Origin: an uncultured Amylibacter sp.
GTDB lineage: Bacteria > Pseudomonadota > Alphaproteobacteria > Rhodobacterales > Rhodobacteraceae
Assembly: GCA_938001995.1 (NCBI GenBank)
Contig: CALLAV010000335.1
Location: 1 to 6,859, forward strand
Direction of reading: 5' to 3'
DNA length: 6,859 nt
Positions 1-5,568 of the stretch are shown here, piece after piece; within the stretch, counting starts at the first letter, position 1, and each line of letters opens with the position of its first letter. The notes below the pieces were generated by a model. That model searched no databases and was not told the DNA's origin. It saw only the letters and a list, made by a program, of their open reading frames with translations. A program made the translations under genes and the position numbers.

Positions 1-95
1 CAGGGACAGCCTATCGTCGAATGGAAGGGGTGGAGCATAACGTGATCAACAACGGCGCATCACCCATGCGTTTTGTTGAGGTGGAACTCAAATAG
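1..95 (+). CDS. C-terminal fragment of a small cupin-like protein (5' end outside window)
   Basis: An open frame runs in from the left edge (first whole codon at 3) and ends at TAG 93-95, giving about 30 residues. The fragment contains VEHNVINNG followed by MRFVEVELK, which resembles the last two beta strands of small single-domain cupins, where a histidine and asparagine precede a final strand ending in a hydrophobic VE-L-K pattern. Only the tail is visible, so neither the metal-binding motif nor a substrate can be judged. The gene ends 3 bases before the stop of the convergent minus-strand gene. The reading frame is well supported by its ending and composition; the cupin call rests on a short similarity recalled from memory. 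Confidence 0.55.
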   Translation, partial: GTAYRRMEGVEHNVINNGASPMRFVEVELK

Positions 96-98
96 ACG

Positions 99-581
99 TT
101 ATTGATCCAGTGGCGGGCAGTTTTCCATGCCCGCGCGGTACAAACGGAAGGTGGTGAATCCATCGGTTTTGTCTTTGACAAACCGCACATCCGTTTCGGT
201 TCCGTCACATCCACCTGACACGATAAACCCTTCTGTTTTCAGCAAAATTGTATCTTCACTGCGCCATGAAATTTCGGCTCGCCCGCCATCACATTCCACA
301 CCACAAAAATGCGACCCGCCGTAGGATGAGCAATACAATGTCTGCGTGAACTTGGTCGGACCATCGGTGAAATAGGCGGTCACATCGCCCCATTCACCGG
401 TGTTCGATTTGTCAGTGGCTCGGCCCGCAAAGCGAATGGCGATGCTGCGCAAAACTTGGTTTGGCTGATCTTTCAAATGACCCGCCGAATAGTGCCGCGC
501 AAAGCAGCTTTGCTGGGCAAAGGCAGGCAGCCCCAGCGCGACAAGTGCCGCGCCAAGGAATGTTGTTTTCAGGCCGATCAT
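99..581 (-). CDS. small exported cysteine-rich protein, function unknown
   Basis: This encodes 160 residues with a clear Sec signal peptide: MIGLK, a hydrophobic stretch, then an AFA-QQ cleavage site after residue 22. The mature protein of about 138 residues has six cysteines (C26, C84, C93, C97, C125, C155), an even number that would suit three disulfides in the periplasm. Short alternating polar and hydrophobic runs (for example AEISW and TILLKTEGFIVSGG) suggest a beta-rich fold. No catalytic motif is recognised. Its ATG lies inside the last codons of the upstream 5'-nucleotidase gene (ATGA overlap, 4 bases), so the two are almost certainly co-transcribed and translationally coupled. No strong Shine-Dalgarno precedes it, which fits coupling. 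A role beside the nucleotidase in the periplasm is inference from position only; it resembles hypothetical proteins of Rhodobacterales. Confidence 0.8.
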   Translation of the reverse strand: MIGLKTTFLGAALVALGLPAFAQQSCFARHYSAGHLKDQPNQVLRSIAIRFAGRATDKSNTGEWGDVTAYFTDGPTKFTQTLYCSSYGGSHFCGVECDGGRAEISWRSEDTILLKTEGFIVSGGCDGTETDVRFVKDKTDGFTTFRLYRAGMENCPPLDQ

Positions 582-2152
582 TTCGCCGTGATGCGACCGT
601 CGAGGTAAGGTTTGTAATCCCCTGATTTCGCCATGTATTCCGCCAAGACATCCGCCACATCAGGGCCGTAGTCATAGGCGTTTTTGGCATCGCGGAACAT
701 TTTGTAGCCATCACCGCCGCCACGGACATAGTTGTTGGACACAACGCCGTAGGTTGCGGCGGGATCAATCGGGGCAAACCCGTCGTCCGTTGCAACCATC
801 ACATCAGAAATGCGGCCTTCGCCTGCTGCCACTTTGATATCCCATGAGTATTTCAAGCCTGCCACCTGTGGGAAACGGCCTTTGACCTCTTCCACTTGGC
901 TGACACCGTTTTCCAATGCGTCAATGATCGTCTGGCCCGTCACTTGGAACGTAGAAAGCGTGTTCTGGAACGGCAGCACGGTCAGCACTTCGCCCATAGT
1001 CACATCGCCCGCATCAATAGAGGCCCGCAACCCGCCAGAGTTGGCGATGGAAATGCTGATGCCTTGATCTTTCACACGATCCAGCATGGCATCCGCGACC
1101 AGATTGCCCATGGCACATTCTTGGATGCGGCACACAGCGCGGTCGCCTTCAATGGCTGCGGCAGCGCTGGCCACGACTTTGTTGCGGATTTCATCAAGTG
1201 GCGCAGCGGCCTCTGCTATGCGTGCTTTGGTGGCCTCATCCTCTGTGACAGTGCCGTCCATCACCAGCGGTTCACCCGCCGCAGCCGTGATTTCGCCCGC
1301 GTCATTGAAGGTGACGTTCAATTCACCAAGGAATTTACCATAGGCATAGGCCTGCACAATCGCCGTTGAGCCAACCATTGTGGGGTAGGGACCCACCGCG
1401 CGCTCGTTGGTGTTTGACAACAGTGTGTTCGAATGCCCGCCAACGATCACGTCTACACCCGTCGTTTCGGCGGCTACCTTTTGGTCAACCCCGTACCCAG
1501 AGTGTGACAGAACGATGATTTTGTTCACACCGTCTGCGGTCAAGCGATCCACTTCGCCCTGAACTGCGCTTACAGGATCGGTGAATGTGATATTGTCACC
1601 GGGGGATGCCAATTCATCCGTGTCTTGCGGTGTCAGCCCGATCAGGCCGATCTTTTCACCGCCCCGTTCAATCACGGTGGATTTTGCTAGTTTGTCCGCC
1701 AGAATTTCCTCGCGGCTAACATCGGCGTTGGACATCAACACGGGGAAATCCACCGCATCCATGAACCCGCGCAGCACTTCGGGGCCGTCGTCAAACTCGT
1801 GGTTGCCCACCGTCATGCCGTCATAACCCATTTTGTTCATCATCTCGGCGGCCAGTTTGCCTTTGTAATAGGTATAAAACAGCGAGCCTTGGAACTGGTC
1901 TCCGCCATCCACAAGGATCGAATTGTTTGATCGTTTGCGTGCGTCTGCAATGGCCGTCACCAATCGCGCCGAGCCGCCGAAACATTTGCCTTCTGCGTTG
2001 TCTTCCGCGCCACAGCCGCTGTCGTATTTGCTGATCGGCTCAAAGCGTGAATGGAAATCGTTGGTGTGTAAAATGGTCAGCGAATAATCCGCTGTGGCAG
2101 CGGTCGCCGTTAGCGCCAGTGCTGAAATCGTGGAAAGAAGTTTAGCAGTCAT
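578..2152 (-). CDS. periplasmic 5'-nucleotidase / UshA-CD73 family metallophosphoesterase
   Basis: This encodes 524 residues, close to E. coli UshA (550). The family hydrolyses nucleoside 5'-monophosphates, and often UDP-sugars or 2',3'-cyclic nucleotides, outside the cytoplasm. A signal peptide ends near ATA-D (residues 19-22). The N-terminal metallophosphoesterase domain (about 24-290) carries the di-metal ligands in order: D32 and H34 in HTNDFHS, D85 in GGDQ, N117 and H118 in GNHEFD, H217 in LSHSG, and H240 in GGHSN. The C-terminal nucleotide-binding domain (about 325-515) has NSGGLR (371-376), LPFQNT, F428 in GRFPQ and Y475 in NNYVRGGGDG; the last two align with the aromatic pair that stacks on the base. 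Asparagine replaces the UshA glutamine after the last metal histidine (GHSN, as in CD73). Cysteine pairs C47/C57 and C341/C346 could form disulfides. The ATG has a good AGGAG 7 bases upstream (2164-2160 on the minus strand). The exact substrate is not determinable. Confidence 0.95.
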   Translation of the reverse strand: MTAKLLSTISALALTATAATADYSLTILHTNDFHSRFEPISKYDSGCGAEDNAEGKCFGGSARLVTAIADARKRSNNSILVDGGDQFQGSLFYTYYKGKLAAEMMNKMGYDGMTVGNHEFDDGPEVLRGFMDAVDFPVLMSNADVSREEILADKLAKSTVIERGGEKIGLIGLTPQDTDELASPGDNITFTDPVSAVQGEVDRLTADGVNKIIVLSHSGYGVDQKVAAETTGVDVIVGGHSNTLLSNTNERAVGPYPTMVGSTAIVQAYAYGKFLGELNVTFNDAGEITAAAGEPLVMDGTVTEDEATKARIAEAAAPLDEIRNKVVASAAAAIEGDRAVCRIQECAMGNLVADAMLDRVKDQGISISIANSGGLRASIDAGDVTMGEVLTVLPFQNTLSTFQVTGQTIIDALENGVSQVEEVKGRFPQVAGLKYSWDIKVAAGEGRISDVMVATDDGFAPIDPAATYGVVSNNYVRGGGDGYKMFRDAKNAYDYGPDVADVLAEYMAKSGDYKPYLDGRITAK

Positions 2153-2242
2153 GGGGCAGCTCCTGTTGGGGTTTCATTTGGCCGCGCAGCAGATGCGCCG
2201 CGAATATCATAGGGTGAGTTTTGAGCGCGTGTGCCAAGGTGT

Positions 2243-2256
2243 CAAGGTTTCCCTTG
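2243..2256. repeat. short inverted repeat CAAGG-N4-CCTTG
   Basis: CAAGG (2243-2247) and CCTTG (2252-2256) form perfect 5-base arms around TTTC (GAAA on the other strand). A further CCAAGG at 2234-2239 can pair with CCTTGG at 2252-2257, so the same right arm has two possible partners. The left arm overlaps the TTGACA candidate -35 of the nucleotidase gene, a plausible place for a repressor or for a transcript hairpin. No regulator is recognised and chance is possible. Confidence 0.3.
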
Positions 2257-2266
2257 GGTTGAGCCA

Positions 2267-2285
2267 CGCAAAGCGGCGTTTTGCG
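2267..2285. promoter_or_regulatory. 19-base near-palindrome, possible operator
   Basis: CGCAAAGCG and CGTTTTGCG flank a central G. The right arm reads CGCAAAACG on the other strand, so eight of nine positions match. The site sits upstream of surE and about 115 bases from the nucleotidase start, where a shared regulator could act on both. Part of it can also fold as GGCG-loop-CGCC followed by TTTT (2275-2291), which resembles a weak terminator-like hairpin on the plus strand. The symmetry is seen directly; the operator role is inference. Confidence 0.35.
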
Positions 2286-2352
2286 CCTTTTCATAGGGGC
2301 GTTCATGGGGTAGCAACGTATTTAATGGCGTTAAGACCATGTTTTGAATGTT

Positions 2353-2358
2353 GAGGGG
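2353..2358 (+). promoter_or_regulatory. Shine-Dalgarno GAGGGG deciding the GTG start of surE
   Basis: GAGGGG lies 9 bases before the GTG at 2368, whose product begins [10 protein letters not shown] as SurE proteins do. The in-frame TTG at 2344 would add eight non-conserved residues and would place this purine-rich ribosome site inside the gene. Confidence 0.7.
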
Positions 2359-2367
2359 CAAAGTGCG

Positions 2368-3147
2368 GTGCGTATCTTAATTACGAACGACGATGGAATT
2401 GAGGCAGAGGGTTTGGCCGTTCTGCATGAAATTGCCTGCGCCATTGCTGGTGAAGAAAACGTCTGGATCGTGGCCCCTGCGTCAGAACAATCTGGTGTGG
2501 GCCACTGCATTTCCTATTCCAACCCCGTTCAGTTGATCCAGCATGGCCCGCGTAAGTTTGCTGTCACAGGATCCCCAGCGGATTGCGTGCTGGCGGGCCT
2601 GTTCGAGGTGATGAAAGACACTCCGCCTGATCTGGTGCTGTCTGGTGTGAATCGGGGCAACAACGCGGCGGACAATACGCTGTACTCAGGGACCATCGGG
2701 GCCTGTATGGAAGCGGTGCTGCATCACGTGAAATCCATCGCATTGTCCCAATACTATGGACCCAAAAACAGAGACTTAGCCGACAGTTTTGAAGCGGCTC
2801 GCACCGCTGGCGTTGATGTGGTGCGCAAGCTAATCGAACACGCACCGTGGCACGAAGGCCCTTATGAATTGTTCTACAACGTGAACTTCCCACCCTGTTC
2901 GGGGGCCGAGGTCAAGGGCGCGAAAGCGGTGGCGCAGGGCTGGCGAGAAGATGTAGAATTTAGTGTGGCCCCGCATATGCAGGGCATGAAGAAATTCCTG
3001 TTTATCCAAGGCGGTCCACAGGATCAGCCAACGGCGCCCGGCACGGATGTGCATGCGAACCTCAATGATTATGTATCTGTAACCCCAATGCGAGTTGACC
3101 TAACTGCCCACGAAAAACTGGGGCACCTACAAGAGATTTTCGACTGA
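2368..3147 (+). CDS. surE: 5'/3'-nucleotidase SurE
   Basis: SurE is a cytoplasmic, metal-dependent phosphatase that removes phosphate from nucleoside 5'- and 3'-monophosphates and is linked to stationary-phase survival. From the GTG start the protein has 259 residues, normal for the family. The metal and active-site residues fall at the standard numbering: D8 and D9 in ITNDDG, S39 in APASEQSG, and N95 in SGVNRG. Further family signatures are VTGSPADCV (67-75), the loop [14 protein letters not shown] (103-116), and a late NDYVSVTP segment. The GTG start is chosen over an upstream in-frame TTG (2344) because of the family N-terminus and a GAGGGG site at 2353-2358. The stop TGA shares its A with the ATG of pcm (TGATG), so the two are coupled. 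The surE-pcm-nlpD order is the same as in E. coli. Confidence 0.96.
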   Translation: MRILITNDDGIEAEGLAVLHEIACAIAGEENVWIVAPASEQSGVGHCISYSNPVQLIQHGPRKFAVTGSPADCVLAGLFEVMKDTPPDLVLSGVNRGNNAADNTLYSGTIGACMEAVLHHVKSIALSQYYGPKNRDLADSFEAARTAGVDVVRKLIEHAPWHEGPYELFYNVNFPPCSGAEVKGAKAVAQGWREDVEFSVAPHMQGMKKFLFIQGGPQDQPTAPGTDVHANLNDYVSVTPMRVDLTAHEKLGHLQEIFD

Positions 3148-3788
3148 TGGTTGATGCGCAAACCAAAATGCAATTCATGTTCGCCCTTAGGGCAGCAGGG
3201 GTGACGGACACCAAAGTTCTTGAGGCGATGGAGAAAGTACCGCGCCATGAATTCGTGCAGGGGCATTTTGCGCCTCGTGCCTATGAAGACATGGCAATCC
3301 CGATTGCCAGCGGCCAAACGATCAGCCAGCCCTCGATTGTCGGGAAAATGACGGCAGCGTTGGATGTGGGCGCGCGCGACAAGGTTTTAGAGGTCGGTAC
3401 GGGCTCTGGCTATCAAGCGGCGATCCTGTCCCATTTGGCGCGGCGTGTGTACACAATCGAACGTCATCGCGGCCTTGCGCGGGATGCGCGGCGCTTGCTT
3501 GACGGGATGCGTTTGGTCAATGTGATCGTGATGACAGGGGACGGCAGTCAAGGGCTCGAGGATCAAGCCCCCTTTGATCGTATCCTTTTAACGGCTGCGG
3601 CCGAAGACCCGCCAGCAAATCTCTTGGCGCAATTGCGTGTGGGCGGTATAATGGTCTTGCCCGTGGGGCAAACGGATGCGGTTCAACATCTGATCAAAGT
3701 CGAAAAAACCGAAAATGGCTTTGAATACACAGAGTTAGAGCCCGTTCGATTTGTGCCATTGGTAGAAGGGGTTGCGCAGGAACCCTAA
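3147..3788 (+). CDS. pcm: protein-L-isoaspartate O-methyltransferase
   Basis: The enzyme transfers a methyl group from S-adenosylmethionine to isoaspartyl residues in aged proteins and so starts their repair in the cytoplasm. It has 213 residues, typical length. VPRHEFV (31-37) and the substrate loop ending SGQTISQP (55-62) come first. The SAM-binding motif [12 protein letters not shown] (80-90), follows; an acidic residue ends the next strand (TIER, E105). [14 protein letters not shown] (143-156) and [12 protein letters not shown] (163-174) are the later methyltransferase motifs, and VRFVPLVEG (200-208) is the usual C-terminal signature. The ATG at 3147 overlaps the surE stop by one base, with a modest AAGAG upstream inside surE; a later ATG (3168) has no ribosome site. 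Nothing is missing or truncated. Confidence 0.96.
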   Translation: MVDAQTKMQFMFALRAAGVTDTKVLEAMEKVPRHEFVQGHFAPRAYEDMAIPIASGQTISQPSIVGKMTAALDVGARDKVLEVGTGSGYQAAILSHLARRVYTIERHRGLARDARRLLDGMRLVNVIVMTGDGSQGLEDQAPFDRILLTAAAEDPPANLLAQLRVGGIMVLPVGQTDAVQHLIKVEKTENGFEYTELEPVRFVPLVEGVAQEP

Positions 3789-3827
3789 ACGATAAGCCCG
3801 AAAATGGGCAATGATTGAGGTAGCAGT

Positions 3828-5156
3828 ATGGTAATTGGATTCCCAAAAATGCGCAAATCTGCGCTTATGCTGACAGGTGGCATGTTTTTGCTTACGGCCT
3901 GTGGCGATGGTTTTGATCTTGGCAATCTAAGCGAACGTTTGGATCGGCGCCCCACCACAAGTGGTGCGGAACAAGGCAATGCGGCCCCGCGCCCCAAACC
4001 CGACAGCCGTGGTCTAATCACCTATCCGAATTATCAGGTCATCGTTGCGCGTCGCAATGACACCATGAACGACGTGGCTGGTCGCGTTGGTATGACTGGC
4101 GCGGAACTGGCCCGTTTTAATGGACTACCCGCCAATTATTTGCCCCGCTCGGGCGAGGTTCTGGCCCTGCCAAAAGGCACGGTAATCCCTGTTGAAGCCT
4201 CTGAGATCGCATCAAATTCGAGCGGTGAGACAAGTTCAAACAGTCTTGAATCCATCGCCCAGACCGCGATTGGTCGGGCAGGGGATACAACGCCCAAAGT
4301 AGCCGTGCAACAAGGCCCCGAGCCGATCCGCCACGTGGTTGAACCAGGTGAAACGATCTATTCCATCGCCCGTCTGTACCGCGTGTCTGTACCGTCTTTG
4401 GCCAGTTGGAACGGTCTTGGCAAAGACCTTGCTGTGCGCGAAGGTCAGCGTTTGTTGATCCCTGTTGTAGAGGACGGCACACCTAAAGAGCAAACTCAGG
4501 TGGCTGTTGCGGAACCTGCACCTGGTCAAGGATCGGTCACGCCGATCCCACCAAGCGCGGTTGAACCCCTTCCTGACAAAGTCGAAGAATCCGTTGTTCC
4601 AGAAAGCCCAAATCTGGTCGAGGATCGCACCCCCGTTGGCGCATCGCGCAAGTTGTTGCGTCCTGTGTCTGGCAACGTGTTGCGCGGATATTCCAATAAA
4701 CCGGGTGGCAATGAAGGTCTTGATATCGCCGCTGGCAAAGGCACCTCGGTAAAGGCTGCCGAAAACGGTGAAGTGGCGTTGGTATCGTCGGCGGGTGGCA
4801 ACACAAAGATTGTGCTGATCCGTCATGCAGATAACCTTTATACGGTCTATTCCAACAAACCGGGTGGCAATGAAGGTCTTGATATCGCAGCCGGCAAAGG
4901 CACCTCGGTAAAGGCTGCCGAAAACGGTGAAGTGGCGTTGGTATCGTCGGCGGGTGGCAACACAAAGATTGTGCTGATCCGTCATGCGGATAACCTTTAT
5001 ACGGTCTATTCTAACGTGTCCGAAGTCGCCATTTCCAAAGGCCAATCGGTCAGCCGTGGCCAAAGCATTGCCAAAGTGGCAGGCGGCAGCCCAGCGTTCT
5101 TGCACTTTGAAATTCGACGTGGGACCGAAAGCGTGGACCCAACGCCTTACTTCTAA
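3828..5156 (+). CDS. nlpD: NlpD-like lipoprotein: two LysM domains and a degenerate LytM (M23) domain with internal duplication
   Basis: This encodes 442 residues. A lipoprotein signal ends in the lipobox LLTAC-G with the lipidated Cys at 25. Two peptidoglycan-binding LysM domains follow (about 67-115 and 167-213, the second containing VVEPGETIYSIARLY), then a Pro/Glu/Val-rich linker (about 214-275), then a LytM/M23 domain to the C-terminus. The zinc ligands of active M23 peptidases are mostly absent: the HxxxD motif reads NEGLD, the HxH motif reads FLHFE, and the Y-x-H position reads YSN. This matches NlpD/EnvC-type proteins, which activate cell-wall amidases at division instead of cutting peptidoglycan. 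Residues 288-340 are repeated exactly at 341-393, so the first half of the LytM domain is doubled; without it the protein would have 389 residues. ATG 3828 has GAGG 7 bases upstream. Position after surE-pcm supports the name; the amidase partner is inferred. Confidence 0.88.
   Translation: MVIGFPKMRKSALMLTGGMFLLTACGDGFDLGNLSERLDRRPTTSGAEQGNAAPRPKPDSRGLITYPNYQVIVARRNDTMNDVAGRVGMTGAELARFNGLPANYLPRSGEVLALPKGTVIPVEASEIASNSSGETSSNSLESIAQTAIGRAGDTTPKVAVQQGPEPIRHVVEPGETIYSIARLYRVSVPSLASWNGLGKDLAVREGQRLLIPVVEDGTPKEQTQVAVAEPAPGQGSVTPIPPSAVEPLPDKVEESVVPESPNLVEDRTPVGASRKLLRPVSGNVLRGYSNKPGGNEGLDIAAGKGTSVKAAENGEVALVSSAGGNTKIVLIRHADNLYTVYSNKPGGNEGLDIAAGKGTSVKAAENGEVALVSSAGGNTKIVLIRHADNLYTVYSNVSEVAISKGQSVSRGQSIAKVAGGSPAFLHFEIRRGTESVDPTPYF
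4689..5006 (+). repeat. 159-base tandem direct duplication inside nlpD (two units, 53 codons each)
   Basis: Unit 1 covers 4689-4847 and unit 2 covers 4848-5006; both start with TATTCCAA (Tyr-Ser-Asn), and a third TATTC-AA follows at 5007. The units differ at four bases only: 4697/4856 (T/C), 4730/4889 (C/A), 4733/4892 (T/C) and 4829/4988 (A/G). All four are third codon positions and silent, so the 53 residues are identical. The length is a multiple of three, so the frame continues. The unit spans the NEGLDIA motif through the strand ending NLYTV, the first half of the LytM domain. The short TATTC-AA sequence at both outer edges is a likely site of the original slippage or unequal crossover. 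Confidence 0.97.
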
Positions 5157-5249
5157 AACCTGCGCCGCCAATTTGTGTTTTTCTGGATTGTAGTCCCGCA
5201 ATAGATGGGTCATTCTTTGGATGTATTTTAAAGAAAAAGGAAAGATACA
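5157..5249 (+). promoter_or_regulatory. intergenic leader between nlpD and the small basic-protein gene
   Basis: These 93 bases hold no strong terminator after nlpD and no clear sigma-70 promoter. TATTTT (5224-5229) is a partial -10 match but has no fitting -35. The stretch is more AT-rich than its surroundings and ends in a purine-rich ribosome site (AAAAAGGAAAG, about 5235-5244) before ATG 5250. The small gene could be read through from nlpD or have its own promoter here. Confidence 0.3.
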
Positions 5250-5498
5250 ATGATTAGAACAGCATTGATTACATGCGCTTTGGCAGTGTCCCTATCTGGG
5301 ACTGCAGCCCTTGCTGGCAACAAAGGAATGAAGAACGCGGCCGGCGACAAGATTAAAATTGCTTGCACGAGCGGGAGCTGCACGGTGAAAACCAAGATGG
5401 CAGAGACAAAGAAGTATGTGTCCACTGAGAAAACAAAAGGCGGGACCAAAAACTACAATGCGTTGGTTGCAAAGTACAAAGGTCTCGGTTTTAAATAG
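5250..5498 (+). CDS. small exported lysine-rich protein, function unknown
   Basis: This encodes 82 residues with a textbook signal peptide: MIRT, a hydrophobic core, then GTAALA-GN with cleavage after residue 22. The mature part is about 60 residues and strongly basic: 14 lysines against one Asp and two Glu. Two cysteines (C39 and C44, in ACTSGSCTVKT) could form a small disulfide loop. There is no membrane segment after the signal and no motif I recognise. AAGGAAAG precedes the ATG at a good distance, and a strong terminator follows the stop, so this is a real, expressed-looking gene and the last of the plus-strand block. A charge-driven role such as binding an anionic polymer in the periplasm is possible, but that is speculation. 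Confidence 0.8.
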   Translation: MIRTALITCALAVSLSGTAALAGNKGMKNAAGDKIKIACTSGSCTVKTKMAETKKYVSTEKTKGGTKNYNALVAKYKGLGFK

Positions 5499-5530
5499 GG
5501 TCATCCAAAGCGATTACAGTTGAGGATACG

Positions 5531-5558
5531 AAAACGCCGACCATTGGGTCGGCGTTTT
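5531..5558. terminator. bidirectional intrinsic terminator between the small basic-protein gene and serS
   Basis: AAAACGCCGACC (5531-5542) and GGTCGGCGTTTT (5547-5558) form a perfect 12-base stem around the loop ATTG. The GC-rich core is flanked by an A run on the left and a T run on the right, so transcripts from either direction end in a hairpin followed by U residues. It lies between the stops of two convergent genes (5498 and 5569) and serves both. Confidence 0.93.
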
Positions 5559-5568
5559 GCGTTCTGGG

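Larger units (their letters stand above)
2153..2367. promoter_or_regulatory. divergent intergenic control region between the 5'-nucleotidase gene and surE
   Basis: These 215 non-coding bases must hold the promoters of both divergent units. Minus-strand candidates are a perfect TTGACA (2245-2240) with only a poor -10 at 17 bases (AAAACT), or TTGGCA (2237-2232) with TATGAT (2211-2206) at a rather long 20-base spacing. On the plus strand TTTAAT (2321-2326) is a fair -10 for surE, but no convincing -35 lies in register. The minus-strand Shine-Dalgarno AGGAG is at 2164-2160. Two inverted repeats (described separately) lie near the centre. The role is certain from gene geometry; the individual promoter elements are tentative. 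Confidence 0.5.

Noticed and set aside
896..1369. Open frame of 157 codons on the plus strand inside the 5'-nucleotidase gene
   Set aside because: It is a shadow of a gene whose metal and nucleotide motifs are intact; there is no ribosome site or family signature.
2344..2367. Upstream TTG start for surE
   Set aside because: It adds eight residues not typical of SurE and contains the GAGGGG ribosome site that serves GTG 2368.
3796..3809. Small hairpin GCCC-GAAAAT-GGGC between pcm and nlpD
   Set aside because: The stem is only 4 bases and no T run follows, so it is too weak to call a terminator; the genes are likely co-transcribed.
4537..4965. Minus-strand open frame with repeated Cys/His/Pro segments
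   Set aside because: Its apparent repeat motif is the antisense reading of the nlpD duplication; there is no independent evidence of coding.
4689..5006. Repeat as a CRISPR array or mobile element
   Set aside because: The units are directly adjacent, 159 bases long, in frame within one gene and without spacers, terminal inverted repeats or transposase.
4689..5006. Duplication as an assembly artefact
   Set aside because: The four silent differences between units argue against simple double-counting, though long-read confirmation is still the decisive check.
4236..5213. Long open frame (325 codons) on the minus strand opposite nlpD
   Set aside because: It is antisense to a well-supported gene, has a composition rich in Arg, His and Cys, no recognisable domain, and itself carries the 53-residue repeat only because the underlying DNA is duplicated.
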